The notes below the pieces were generated by a model. The model made no database searches, was not told where the DNA came from, and was given only the letters and a program-made list of their open reading frames with translations. A DNA stretch of 32,417 nt. Origin: JBEBGV01 sp040081265 (GTDB lineage: Bacteria; Acidobacteriota; Vicinamibacteria; Vicinamibacterales; UBA2999). The position numbers and the translations under genes were made by a program. Positions 18,452 through 26,587 of the stretch are shown here, in pieces. The stretch's first letter is position 1, and each line of letters begins with the position of its first letter. The stretch lies in NCBI GenBank assembly GCA_040081265.1, contig JBEBGV010000054.1:1-32417 (forward strand), read 5' to 3'.

Positions 18452-19963
18452 TCACTGACGCATCCGGTACTGCAAGGCTTCGGCAACGTGCTCGACGCAC
18501 ACGTGTGCGCTGCCGGCGAGGTCGGCCACGGTCCGCGCCACGCGCACCGTTCGCTCGTAGGCCCGCGCACTGAGACCGAGTCGTTCAGCGGCGGCACGCA
18601 ACACCGAGCGCCCGGCCTCATCGAGGGCGGAGGCTTCGACAAACGCCCGGCCCCTGGCGCGCGCGTTGGTCGAGGTTGACCCTCGCCCATAGCGCGTGAG
18701 CTGGCGGTCGCGCGCCGCCAGCACGCGGCTCCGTACCACGGCCGTGGCTTCACCGTCGGCGCCATCGGAGATCGCAGAGACAGGCACTGCCGGCACCTCG
18801 ACGACCAGATCGATGCGATCGCGGAGTGGCCCCGAGAGCCGCTGTCCATAGCGATCCACGTCGAGGGGTGTGCACTCGCAGCGTCGGCGATCGTCGCCCC
18901 GGACCCCGCAGGGGCACGGATTCATCGCCGCAATGAGTAGAAAGCGCGACGGGAACGTGGCGGTGCGGGTGGCCCTGGCCACGGTGACGCGCGCGTCCTC
19001 GAGCGGCTGACGCAGCACTTCGAGTACCCGACGCGGAAACTCCGGTAACTCGTCGAGAAAGAGGACGCCGTTGTGGGCGAGCGAGATTTCACCGGGTCGC
19101 GGTCCGCTTCCGCCGCCAACGAGCGCGATGCTCGAACTCGTGTGATGGGGCGCGCGAAACGGTCGCTCCGCGAGCACACCGGTCCCCGGCGACAGCGTGC
19201 CCGCCACCGAGTGCACGGCCATCGTCTCGAGCGCCTCCTCACGCGTGAGCGGTGGAAGAATGCCCGGTAACCGCCGCGCGATCATCGTCTTTCCCGATCC
19301 GGGCGGGCCGATGAGCAGGAGGTTATGTCCGCCCGCCGCCGCGACTTCGAGCGCGCGACGGGCGAAGGCCTGGCCACGAATGTCCTTGAGGTCGAGGTCG
19401 CTCTCCCACAAGCAAGGCGGTGCCGGTGGTGGGGGAGGCAGCGCCGCATGGTCCGGGTTGTTGAGCGCGTCGACGGCCTCGGTGAGCGAACGCGCGATTC
19501 GCACCTCGATGCCGTCCACCAGTTCGGCCTCGGCCGCGTTCTGCGGCGGCAGAAGCACCCGTCGGACGCCATGGTGACGTGCCGCCAGCGCGACCGGCAG
19601 TGCGCCACGAATCCCGTTGATGGCGCCGTCCAGCGACAGCTCGCCCAGCACGATCGTGTCCGGCGAATCACGCCGCGTCAGCGGACCGGTGACGGCCAGC
19701 AGCCCCAGCGCGATGGGGAGGTCGAAGGAGGAGCCGGCCTTGCGTACATCAGCCGGCGCCAGGTTGACGGTGATGCGGTGGGCAGGGAAGTCGAAGCCGG
19801 AGTTGCGGATGGCGGCGCGGACCCGGTCGCGGCTCTCGCGCACGGTGGTATCCGGCAACCCGATCACCGTGAACGACGGGAGCCCGAAGGAGACGTCAAT
19901 CTCGATCTGAACCGGCACCGCGTCGATGCCGACCAGCGAGGCGCTGCGCAGACAGGCAAGCAC
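18452..19963 (-). CDS. comM: YifB/ComM-family Mg-chelatase-like AAA+ ATPase
   Basis: Hexameric AAA+ helicase-like protein that helps branch migration during natural transformation in some bacteria. The 503-residue length is normal. The N-terminal domain carries GIDAVPVQIEIDVSFGLPSF and NLAPADVRKAGSSFDLPIAL. The AAA+ core has Walker A G-P-P-G-S-G-K-T at about residues 219-226, Walker B GVLFLDELPEF and the AMNPCPCG zinc-like motif. The C-terminal helical domain holds LSARAYERTVRVARTVADL. The start is GTG 19963 (M-L-A-C-L), the usual family N-terminus. It is divergent from pepF across 126 nt; the prolyl oligopeptidase gene follows one base after its stop. Confidence 0.95.
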   Translation of the reverse strand: MLACLRSASLVGIDAVPVQIEIDVSFGLPSFTVIGLPDTTVRESRDRVRAAIRNSGFDFPAHRITVNLAPADVRKAGSSFDLPIALGLLAVTGPLTRRDSPDTIVLGELSLDGAINGIRGALPVALAARHHGVRRVLLPPQNAAEAELVDGIEVRIARSLTEAVDALNNPDHAALPPPPPAPPCLWESDLDLKDIRGQAFARRALEVAAAGGHNLLLIGPPGSGKTMIARRLPGILPPLTREEALETMAVHSVAGTLSPGTGVLAERPFRAPHHTSSSIALVGGGSGPRPGEISLAHNGVLFLDELPEFPRRVLEVLRQPLEDARVTVARATRTATFPSRFLLIAAMNPCPCGVRGDDRRRCECTPLDVDRYGQRLSGPLRDRIDLVVEVPAVPVSAISDGADGEATAVVRSRVLAARDRQLTRYGRGSTSTNARARGRAFVEASALDEAGRSVLRAAAERLGLSARAYERTVRVARTVADLAGSAHVCVEHVAEALQYRMRQ

Positions 19964-20076
19964 GTGACAGGGGTCTGCAAGGAGTGTGCACCCCGTAAAA
20001 ACAGGCCGCTTACGCGGGATGACCGGCCAGGATTGTCCAAACTGCCACCGGTGGACCGCCTGAAGTGTTCAACGGC

Positions 20077-20082
20077 TACAAT
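20077..20082 (+). promoter_or_regulatory. -10 box placed for a leaderless pepF mRNA
   Basis: TACAAT ends 7 nt before the pepF ATG, so transcription would begin at or next to the start codon. A weak -35-like TGGACC lies 19 nt upstream. There is no Shine-Dalgarno site between the box and the ATG. Confidence 0.5.
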
Positions 20083-20089
20083 CTGACGC

Positions 20090-21928
20090 ATGAGCGTGAT
20101 GACTTCCGAAGGGCCCCGCAGCCGCGCCGCCATCGACGACAAGTTCAAGTGGAATCTCGCCGAGCTCTATCCGACCGCGGAGGCGTGGCGGGCCGAAAAG
20201 GCGAGGCTGGCGGGCGAGATCGCGCGCGTGCGTGCCTTTGAGGGACAGCTCGCGACCTCACCTGCGACCCTGGCCGATGCGCTCGAGCTGGTGTCGAGCC
20301 TGGACAAGGAAGTCTCGCGTCTCTACGTCTACGCCAGCATGCTCGGCGACGAGGACACCCGCGAGTCGGGCCCGCAGGGCATGCAGCAGGAAATGCAGCA
20401 GCTCTATGCCGACTTCGGTGCCAATGCCTCGTTCATCGAGCCTGAAATCCTCCGCGTGGGGCAGCCGACGGTCGAAGGGTTCCTGGTCGCTGAGCCCAGG
20501 CTTGGCACGTATGCCTTCCCGTTGCGCGACATGTTCCGGCGGTCGATGCACACGCTGTCGGATCAGGAGGAGAAGCTCCTGGCGGATTTGTCGCCGCTGG
20601 CAGGTTCGGCGTCGAATATCTACGGGATCTTTTCCAACGCGGACTTTCCGTATCCCTCGGTGACGATCAGCACCGGGCGGCAGGTCAAGGTCGATCACTC
20701 CGGATACTCGGAGTTGCGCACGAGCGCCAATCGCGCTGACCGACAGCTGGCGATGAGCACCTTCTTCACGTCGCTCGGTGGCTTCAGCCGGACGTTTGGC
20801 ACCACGATGAACGCGGAGGTCCAGAAGGTGCTGTTCTACGCGAAGACGCGGAAGTACGGCTCCAATCTGGAGATGGCGCTGAATGCGGCCAACATCCCGG
20901 TCACCGTCTACTCCCGCCTGATTGAGGGCGTCAACGCGCACCTCAACGTGTTCCACCGGTACCTGCGCCTCCGCCAGCGCATGCTGAAGCTCACCGATGG
21001 CCTCCGTTACTACGATCTCTACGCCCCGCTGGTCGCGTCGGTGAATCTCAGCTACACCCCCGAGGAGGCCGAGGCGCACATCCTGGCGTCGTTCAAGCCG
21101 CTCGGCCAGGAGTACGTGGACGTCGTGGGTCGATCGTTCGCGGAGCGGTGGATTGATTTCTACCCGAGCGAAGGGAAGCGGACGGGCGCCTACTCGAACG
21201 GCGCAGCGTACGACGTGCACCCGTACATGCTGCTCAACTACCTCGGGCAGTACAACGATCTCAGCACCCTTGCGCACGAGATCGGCCACACGATGCAGAG
21301 CTACTGCTCGAACGCGACGCAGCCGTATGCCCTGGCGAACTATCCGATCTTTGTTGCCGAGGTCGCCTCCACCTTCAACGAGGCGCTGCTGATTCACTAC
21401 ATGCTCGAGCGGATCACGGACACGCCCACGCGCGTGTCACTGCTCGGCAGCTACCTCGAGAACATCAAGGCGACGGTGTTCCGTCAGACGCAGTTCGCCG
21501 AGTTCGAGCTGCGGATGCACGAGATGGCGCAACGGGGCGAACCGATCACCGGCGACAGCCTCAACGAGCTGTATCTCGGCATCACGCGTCGCTACTACGG
21601 TCACGAAGCCGGGGTGTGCACCGTGGACGACTACGTCGCCCACGAGTGGAGCTTCATCCCGCACTTCTACAACGACTTCTACGTCTACCAGTACGCCACG
21701 TCATTCACCGCTGCTGAAGCGCTCGCCTCGAAGGTGCTCGCCGGTGACGCCGACGCCACGTCCCGCTACCTGGCTTTCCTCTCGGCCGGCGGTTCGAAGT
21801 ACCCGATCGATCTGCTGCGCGACGCCGGCGTGGACATGACCACCGACGAGCCGCTCACGCTGACGATGGCGAAGATGAGCGCGGTGATGGACGAAATCGA
21901 GGGCGTCCTCGATCGAGGGGAAGTCTAG
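20090..21928 (+). CDS. pepF: Oligoendopeptidase F (M3 family zinc peptidase)
   Basis: Cytoplasmic zinc endopeptidase for oligopeptides. The 612-residue product has the family length and N-terminal pattern KFKWNLAELYPTAEAW. The zinc site H-E-I-G-H is at residues 396-400 (codon for H396 at 21275), with the downstream Glu in FVAEVASTFNEALL. The C-terminal HEWSFIPHFYNDFYVYQY stretch is typical of PepF. The ATG at 20090 has no Shine-Dalgarno site but a TACAAT 7 nt upstream, suggesting a leaderless mRNA. The stop is followed within one base by the CAGTAGG repeat and a hairpin. It is convergent with arginase. Confidence 0.96.
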   Translation: MSVMTSEGPRSRAAIDDKFKWNLAELYPTAEAWRAEKARLAGEIARVRAFEGQLATSPATLADALELVSSLDKEVSRLYVYASMLGDEDTRESGPQGMQQEMQQLYADFGANASFIEPEILRVGQPTVEGFLVAEPRLGTYAFPLRDMFRRSMHTLSDQEEKLLADLSPLAGSASNIYGIFSNADFPYPSVTISTGRQVKVDHSGYSELRTSANRADRQLAMSTFFTSLGGFSRTFGTTMNAEVQKVLFYAKTRKYGSNLEMALNAANIPVTVYSRLIEGVNAHLNVFHRYLRLRQRMLKLTDGLRYYDLYAPLVASVNLSYTPEEAEAHILASFKPLGQEYVDVVGRSFAERWIDFYPSEGKRTGAYSNGAAYDVHPYMLLNYLGQYNDLSTLAHEIGHTMQSYCSNATQPYALANYPIFVAEVASTFNEALLIHYMLERITDTPTRVSLLGSYLENIKATVFRQTQFAEFELRMHEMAQRGEPITGDSLNELYLGITRRYYGHEAGVCTVDDYVAHEWSFIPHFYNDFYVYQYATSFTAAEALASKVLAGDADATSRYLAFLSAGGSKYPIDLLRDAGVDMTTDEPLTLTMAKMSAVMDEIEGVLDRGEV

Positions 21929-21974
<46 letters not shown>

Positions 21975-21994
21975 GCCGGACCTTCAGGTCCGGC
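21975..21994. terminator. Hairpin at the pepF/arginase convergent junction
   Basis: GCCGGACCT and AGGTCCGGC are perfect reverse complements (9-bp stem counting the inner T-A pair; effectively 8 bp with a TTCA loop). It starts at the end of the CAGTAGG array and stops immediately before the arginase stop codon (21997-21995). It may terminate transcription in both directions, although only TT follows. Confidence 0.6.
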
Positions 21995-22918
21995 TTACAG
22001 AATGCTCTTGCCGAGCGCCGACAGGGCGAGTTCGGTGCCGAGTTCGGCCGTCGTGTTGCGAAGGTCGAGGGTTGGATTGACCTCAACCAGATCGAGCGCG
22101 ACGAGCGCGTTCGAGTCGGCGATGATTTCCATCAGCAGGTGAGCCTCGCGGTAGTCAAGGCCTCCTTTGACCGCCGTGCCGACGCCGGGGGCAATGAACG
22201 GGTCGCAGGCGTCCATGTCGAATGACACGTGAACACCGCCTGTGCCCGCCGACGCAATCGTCAGCGCGCGTTCCGCGATCCGCGCGATGCCGTCACGATC
22301 GATGTCTTTCATCGTGAACACATGGACACCCGAGGCACGGATCTGCGCCTTCTCCCGCTGGTCGAGATTGCGTATGCCGAGCAGCACGGTGTGCTCCGCG
22401 CGGACCGACGGACGAGTCGTGAACGACGCCAGTTCCGCAGGCTCCCAGCCGAGCAGGGCGGCCAGCGGCATTCCGTGCACGTTGCCGCTCAGAGACGATT
22501 CCGGCGTGTTCATGTCGCCGTGGGCGTCGACCCAGATCAGCCCGACCGGGCGCTGCTGTGTTTCTCTCAGCCAGTCGGCGCTGGCCGCGACCGAGCCTGC
22601 GCCAAGGCTGTGGTCGCCCCCAAGAACCAGCGGGAGCGCTCCTTCACGCAGCGACGCCAGCGAGGCGGCGTGGAGATCGCGACAGACCGAGGCGATCTCG
22701 TCGACGTATCGCTTGGTGGCCGCCGGCGCCGGCAGCGTTTCACGAATCGGCGAGGTGAGGTTCCCCTTGTCGACGACCACCCGGCCGAGCGCGGCGATCT
22801 GTTCGCCGAGGCCGGCGATGCGAAACGCCGACGGCCCCATGTCCACCCCGCGTCGGCCAGCGCCGAGGTCGAGCGGGACGCCGATGATGTGAACCGGTGC
22901 GTGGCCGGAACCAGGCAT
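21995..22918 (-). CDS. rocF: Arginase
   Basis: Hydrolyses L-arginine to ornithine and urea with a dinuclear Mn site. The 307-residue product has the metal ligands: G-G-D-H-S-L (H103), D-A-H-G-D (D131, H133, D135) and S-F-D-M-D (D234, D236). The SGNVHGMP stretch favours arginase over agmatinase. Other ureohydrolases such as formimidoylglutamase are less likely. ATG 22918 lies 10 nt after the stop of the methyltransferase gene; an upstream open extension does not resemble the family and overlaps that gene. Its stop codon abuts the hairpin at 21975-21994. It is the last gene of the hemE-hemG-methyltransferase-arginase run. Confidence 0.93.
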   Translation of the reverse strand: MPGSGHAPVHIIGVPLDLGAGRRGVDMGPSAFRIAGLGEQIAALGRVVVDKGNLTSPIRETLPAPAATKRYVDEIASVCRDLHAASLASLREGALPLVLGGDHSLGAGSVAASADWLRETQQRPVGLIWVDAHGDMNTPESSLSGNVHGMPLAALLGWEPAELASFTTRPSVRAEHTVLLGIRNLDQREKAQIRASGVHVFTMKDIDRDGIARIAERALTIASAGTGGVHVSFDMDACDPFIAPGVGTAVKGGLDYREAHLLMEIIADSNALVALDLVEVNPTLDLRNTTAELGTELALSALGKSIL

Positions 22919-22928
22919 GGGAGTTTCG

Positions 22929-23570
22929 CTATCGCCGCTTGTAGGAGACCGACATCCCCTCGCTGCCCGGCGACACGACGCTCGTGAAGAGGTTCGGGTG
23001 CTGGAAGATGGCGGCAAGAAAGGGTTCCATCTCGCTCTTCTTGTTGACGACGTTGTGGGCCATGAACACACCGCCCGGCGCCAGCCGTGGGTAGACCAGG
23101 TCGAAGAACTTCTTGTAGTCGGGCTTCCACGCGTCGAGGAACACGAGATCGAACATGCCAGTCAGCTTCGGGATCTCCGCGAACGCGTCGCCGTGGACGA
23201 CGCGCACGACGTCGGTCAATCCGGTCCTGGCAATGTTGGCGGCGGCCTCTTTGGCGCGCTGCGGGTCGAACTCGATCGCAACGACCTTGCCGCCTGACTC
23301 ACGTGCGCCGAGCCCCAGCCAGATACCGCTGTAGCCGCTGGCCGCACCAATCTCGAGGATCGACCTGGCCTGACGTGTCGCCACCATCACGCGGAGAAAC
23401 CGGCCGTCCTCTTCCGAGACCGCCAGCTGCCCCTTGTCGGCGGCGCGGATGCCGCGCAGCACGGTGTCGATCGCAGGCGGTGCCGCGCCACCGCCGACCT
23501 GCTGGGCGACGGTGGGAGCAAAGAAAAATGTCAGGAGCAGGGCAGAGCAGATCAGGACGCGCATGGACAT
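22929..23570 (-). CDS. Class I SAM-dependent O-methyltransferase with N-terminal export signal
   Basis: The 213-residue product resembles COMT-like bacterial O-methyltransferases: a SAM-binding I-L-E-I-G-A-A-S-G-Y-S-G, V-V-A-I-E-F-D with the acidic residue that binds the SAM ribose, DLVFLDAWKPDYKKFF and LAPGGVFMAHNV. The first ~22 residues are a clear signal peptide (M-x-M-R, a hydrophobic run, then T-V-A before Gln-Gln). Export is unusual because SAM is cytoplasmic. Two ATGs are possible, 23570 and 23564; a TACAAT at 23578-23573 lies 8 nt before the second. The gene sits 16 nt after hemG and 10 nt before arginase. The acceptor substrate is unknown. Confidence 0.85.
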   Translation of the reverse strand: MSMRVLICSALLLTFFFAPTVAQQVGGGAAPPAIDTVLRGIRAADKGQLAVSEEDGRFLRVMVATRQARSILEIGAASGYSGIWLGLGARESGGKVVAIEFDPQRAKEAAANIARTGLTDVVRVVHGDAFAEIPKLTGMFDLVFLDAWKPDYKKFFDLVYPRLAPGGVFMAHNVVNKKSEMEPFLAAIFQHPNLFTSVVSPGSEGMSVSYKRR

Positions 23571-23572
23571 CG

Positions 23573-23578
23573 ATTGTA
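23573..23578 (-). promoter_or_regulatory. -10 box just before the methyltransferase gene
   Basis: TACAAT on the minus strand lies in the short gap after hemG, 2 nt before the first ATG (23570) and 8 nt before the second (23564). It could give a leaderless mRNA from the second ATG inside the larger operon. Confidence 0.4.
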
Positions 23579-23586
23579 TGCCGACG

Positions 23587-24972
23587 CTACGCCGGGCGGC
23601 GTCGCAGGAACTCGGCGGCGCGCGTCGCAGTCTCGCGGGCGTCGGCAATGGTGTCGGGGATGCCGATTGAGCGGAACCCGCTTCCGGTGACGAACAGGCC
23701 GGGATGCGCGGAGAGCATCTGTTCGATCGAGGTGACGCGGTGCAGGTGACCGACCTCATACTGAGGGCTCTGCCGTGTGAAGCGGAAGAGGCGCGCGACG
23801 ACTGGCTCGCCTTCGATGTCCATCAGCTCACCGAGCGCTTGCCTGACCGTGGCGATGAGTACTTCGTCGCTTGCCTCGGTTCGGTGAGGGTCGCGTCCGC
23901 CGCCGAGGAATCCACGCAGGAGCACGTGGCCATCGGGTGCCCGTCCCGGCCACTTCGACGTGACCCACGTGGCAGCCAGCAGCGGCGTACGTTCGAGCCG
24001 CGGCACGACGAAGCCGCTGCCGATCATCGGGCGCCGAACCTGTGCGGTGCGATACCCGAGCGCCACGGTGGCGGTCGACGCATACGGCACGGCGGCACAG
24101 AGTCCTGCCAGCCTGGTATCGAAGCTGCCCAGGAGGCTCCCGGCGATGTAGGCGGGGACGGCAAGGATCACGGCGCGGGCGCGGTGGCGCGTGCCCGCGC
24201 TCTCGACCACGTACAGGCCCTCTCGATGGAGCTCGGTAACCGGAGACTGGTACCGGATCGCATCAGGGCCCAGTGCCTTGACCAGTGCCTCAACGAGCGC
24301 GCCGGTGCCGCCTGGCAGCGACACAAACGCGCCGTTGGGCGACGGCCTGGCCTGAAGGGCCCTGAACGCGCGGATGACGCTGCCGGTTCGACGCTCCGCT
24401 TCGACCAGTCGCGGAAACAGTGCCTGCACCGACAGTCGGTCGGCATCTCCGGCATGGATGCCGGCCAGTAGCGGGTCGGCCAGATACTCGGCAGCTTCGT
24501 CGCCGAAACGACGTCGCACAAACGATCCGATCGACTCGTCTTCCTCGCCGCCGCCGCGCGGCAGAACAGCCTCGGCGGCCATGCGCACCTTGCCGTGGAG
24601 GCTGAACAGGGAGGAGCGCAGAAAGGCCTTCGCGCTCAGCGGGAATCCGAGAAACGAACCTTCGACGATCGGGTGAAGCGTGCCGTCACGCAGGACGTAG
24701 GCGGTGCGTGGTGTCAGCGTCGGGACGAGCGCGTCAGCAATCCCGAGCTCGCGGCACAGACTCACCGCGGCGGGCTTCTGCACCAGGATCGAGTCGGGTC
24801 CGCCGTCGATGACCCAGCCGCCGGTGCGTTCGGTGACGATCACACCACCGGCTCGCGTGCCGGCCTCGAGGACTCGCGCGGTGAGCCCGAGCGTCTTGAG
24901 CTGATACGCGGCAGACAGGCCCGCGATGCCCCCACCGATGATGGCGACGTCTAAGTCGGCGGGCTCAGTCAT
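23587..24972 (-). CDS. hemG: Protoporphyrinogen oxidase, FAD-dependent (HemG/HemY type)
   Basis: Oxidises protoporphyrinogen IX (or coproporphyrinogen III in the coproporphyrin-dependent route) in heme synthesis. The 461-residue product begins with a dinucleotide-binding motif, VAIIGGGIAGLSAAYQL, then VLEAGTRAGGVI and a GGPDSILV stretch, as in oxygen-dependent PPOX proteins. GTGALVEALVKAL and the C-terminal VTGSGFRSIGIPDTI complete the family pattern. ATG 24972 lies 12 nt after the hemE stop. Which of the two porphyrinogens it oxidises cannot be told from the sequence; the other heme genes are outside the window. Confidence 0.92.
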   Translation of the reverse strand: MTEPADLDVAIIGGGIAGLSAAYQLKTLGLTARVLEAGTRAGGVIVTERTGGWVIDGGPDSILVQKPAAVSLCRELGIADALVPTLTPRTAYVLRDGTLHPIVEGSFLGFPLSAKAFLRSSLFSLHGKVRMAAEAVLPRGGGEEDESIGSFVRRRFGDEAAEYLADPLLAGIHAGDADRLSVQALFPRLVEAERRTGSVIRAFRALQARPSPNGAFVSLPGGTGALVEALVKALGPDAIRYQSPVTELHREGLYVVESAGTRHRARAVILAVPAYIAGSLLGSFDTRLAGLCAAVPYASTATVALGYRTAQVRRPMIGSGFVVPRLERTPLLAATWVTSKWPGRAPDGHVLLRGFLGGGRDPHRTEASDEVLIATVRQALGELMDIEGEPVVARLFRFTRQSPQYEVGHLHRVTSIEQMLSAHPGLFVTGSGFRSIGIPDTIADARETATRAAEFLRRRPA

Positions 24973-24984
24973 GCACCGAGCGGG

Positions 24985-26025
24985 CTAGGGAACTCCGCCA
25001 CCCGTGCGTGTGGCGCGGTGCACGTAGTGGGCAAGCATCTGCACATGTTCGACGGGCGTTGAGGGCAGGATGCCGTGGCCCAGGTTGAAGATGTGCCCGG
25101 GCCGGCCACCCACGCGCTGCAGGACGTCTTCGGCCGACGCGAGCAGTCGGGCGGTTGGCCCGAGCAGCAGCGTGGGATCGAGGTTGCCCTGCACGGCGTG
25201 GTCCGGGCCGATCCGGGTCCAGGCCTCGTCAATCGGTATGCGCCAGTCGACGCCGATGACGTCGCCGCCCGCTTCGCGCAGCAGCTCGAGCAGTGTCGCC
25301 GTTCCGGTGCCGAAATGAATGGTCGGGACGCGGCCACCGATCGTGTCGAAGATGCGACGCGTGTGGGGCAGGACGAACTCGCGGTAGTCCGAGGCGCTGA
25401 GCATACCCACCCAGGAATCAAACACCTGCACGACGTCGACGCCGGCCTCGATCTGCGCGAGGAGATAGTCGCCGACCATGGTGCTGAGCCGCTCGCAGAG
25501 CCGATGCCACGCGTGGGGGTGTCCGTACATCAACGACTTCGTCTTCGCGAAGTTGTTGGAGTGGCCTCCTTCGATGGCGTACGACGCGAGCGTGAACGGC
25601 GCACCGGCGAAGCCAATCAGCGGGACCCGTCCGCCAAGCTCGCGCTGGATCATCCTGATCGCGTCGAGCACGTGGCTCAGCGACTCGCGTGGTTCGAAGT
25701 CACGCAGCGCATCGATGTCGGCTGGAGTGTTGATGGGCCGCTCGAGCTGTGGTCCTTCACCCTTGATGAAGTCGAAGGGGAGGCCCATCGGTTCCAGTGG
25801 CAGCAGGAGGTCGGAGAACAGAATTGCGGCGTCGACCTCGATGCGATCCACTGGCTGCATCGTCACCTGGGTCGCCAGCTCGGGTGTCCGACAGAGCTCG
25901 AGGAGCGAATAGCGTTCTCTGAGTGCCCGGTACTCGCTCATGTACCGTCCTGCCTGGCGCATGAACCAGACAGGCGTGGCGTCTACGGGTTGCTTGCGAC
26001 AGGCCTGGAGAAAGCGGGAGGGCAC
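24985..26025 (-). CDS. hemE: Uroporphyrinogen decarboxylase
   Basis: Decarboxylates uroporphyrinogen III to coproporphyrinogen III. The 346-residue product has family length, the N-terminal signature P-V-W-F-M-R-Q-A-G-R-Y-M, the catalytic Asp in ILFSDLLLPLEPMG, GFAGAPFTLASYAIEG and IHFGTGTATLL. The start is GTG 26025 (M-P-S-R-F-L-Q-A-C), which matches family N-termini; the frame is open to 26121, but that extension overlaps the preceding response-regulator gene and is not conserved-looking. It lies 35 nt after the regulator stop and 12 nt before hemG. Confidence 0.95.
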   Translation of the reverse strand: MPSRFLQACRKQPVDATPVWFMRQAGRYMSEYRALRERYSLLELCRTPELATQVTMQPVDRIEVDAAILFSDLLLPLEPMGLPFDFIKGEGPQLERPINTPADIDALRDFEPRESLSHVLDAIRMIQRELGGRVPLIGFAGAPFTLASYAIEGGHSNNFAKTKSLMYGHPHAWHRLCERLSTMVGDYLLAQIEAGVDVVQVFDSWVGMLSASDYREFVLPHTRRIFDTIGGRVPTIHFGTGTATLLELLREAGGDVIGVDWRIPIDEAWTRIGPDHAVQGNLDPTLLLGPTARLLASAEDVLQRVGGRPGHIFNLGHGILPSTPVEHVQMLAHYVHRATRTGGGVP

Positions 26026-26060
26026 GTGGTTGGGATGAGGGCGGTTAGGGGACAGGGGAT

Positions 26061-26465
26061 TTACCGAACGACGGCCGCGTGAACGAGCTCGCGGGCGACG
26101 TTCACCAGCTCGGACAGCCACAGCGGCCGGTACTGCAGCGTCGCGCCGAGCGAACGCAGTACATCAGCCTGATCATTGGTTACATAGTAGTCGCTTGTGA
26201 CCAGGGCGAGCGGGGCATGGGCCAGCCCCGGGAGCACGCGCACCCGCCGCAGGAGGTGGATCCCGCTGTCAACCGGCATCCGGAAGTCGACGATGACGGC
26301 GTGAGGGCGGTATTTTTCCGCCAGTGTCAGCCCCTCTGAGGACGACAATGCCCCCCACACCTCGAATCCTTCTAACCGCAACGTCCGGCAGAACATATCG
26401 CTCACGCTGACATCGTCATTGACGAGCAGGACGCGCGGAGCGGAGCCGGAGGCCGGGAGAGGCAC
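26061..26465 (-). CDS. Single-domain response regulator (receiver only)
   Basis: The 134-residue protein is a lone receiver domain. The acidic pair is in L-V-N-D-D, the phospho-acceptor Asp in V-I-V-D-F-R-M-P and the switch Ser/Thr in L-V-T-S-D. The normally invariant Lys before the last Pro is Arg here (Q-Y-R-P), a conservative but unusual change. No output domain follows, so it should act on a partner protein. The start is GTG 26465; an upstream ATG at 26472 is out of frame. A promoter (TTGACG, 17 nt, CACAAT) ends 5 nt before the GTG. hemE follows 35 nt downstream; cotranscription with heme genes is possible. The cognate kinase is not in the window. Confidence 0.88.
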   Translation of the reverse strand: MPLPASGSAPRVLLVNDDVSVSDMFCRTLRLEGFEVWGALSSSEGLTLAEKYRPHAVIVDFRMPVDSGIHLLRRVRVLPGLAHAPLALVTSDYYVTNDQADVLRSLGATLQYRPLWLSELVNVARELVHAAVVR

Positions 26466-26470
26466 GAGGC

Positions 26471-26499
26471 ATTGTGGGGCGGGCCATGACGGCCGTCAA
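26471..26499 (-). promoter_or_regulatory. Putative promoter of the regulator-heme cluster
   Basis: On the minus strand TTGACG (26499-26494) and CACAAT (26476-26471) are spaced 17 nt apart. The -10 box ends only 5 nt before the GTG start at 26465, so the transcript would be leaderless or nearly so. Confidence 0.5.
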
Positions 26500-26529
26500 G
26501 GACCGGCGTGAAAACGCCTGCAGTTCATA

Positions 26530-26557
26530 TTGCGTGTGCAGCCGGTCGTGTTATAGT
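26530..26557 (+). promoter_or_regulatory. Putative promoter of the nuclease-like gene
   Basis: TTGCGT (26530-26535) and TATAGT (26552-26557) are 16 nt apart. The start codon lies 30 nt downstream, after a good ribosome-binding site, so this gene appears to have a normal short leader. Confidence 0.5.
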
Positions 26558-26577
26558 CAGCCCGAATTTCCACCTTC

Positions 26578-26582
26578 GGAGG
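26578..26582 (+). promoter_or_regulatory. Ribosome-binding site that fixes a TTG start
   Basis: GGAGG lies 5 nt before TTG 26588. The frame is open back to 26474, but the promoter at 26530-26557 and this site both place the start at the TTG. Confidence 0.6.
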
Positions 26583-26587
26583 CTTTG

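Noticed and set aside
18451..18849. N-terminal extension of the prolyl oligopeptidase frame
   Set aside because: Entirely overlaps comM in another frame and does not resemble the peptidase family; start placed at GTG 18450.
22919..23071. N-terminal extension of the arginase frame
   Set aside because: Overlaps the methyltransferase gene and lacks family similarity; ATG 22918 gives the normal arginase length.
23571..23759. N-terminal extension of the methyltransferase frame
   Set aside because: Overlaps hemG and would bury a clear signal peptide inside the protein.
26026..26121. N-terminal extension of the hemE frame
   Set aside because: Overlaps the response-regulator gene and precedes the usual HemE N-terminus.
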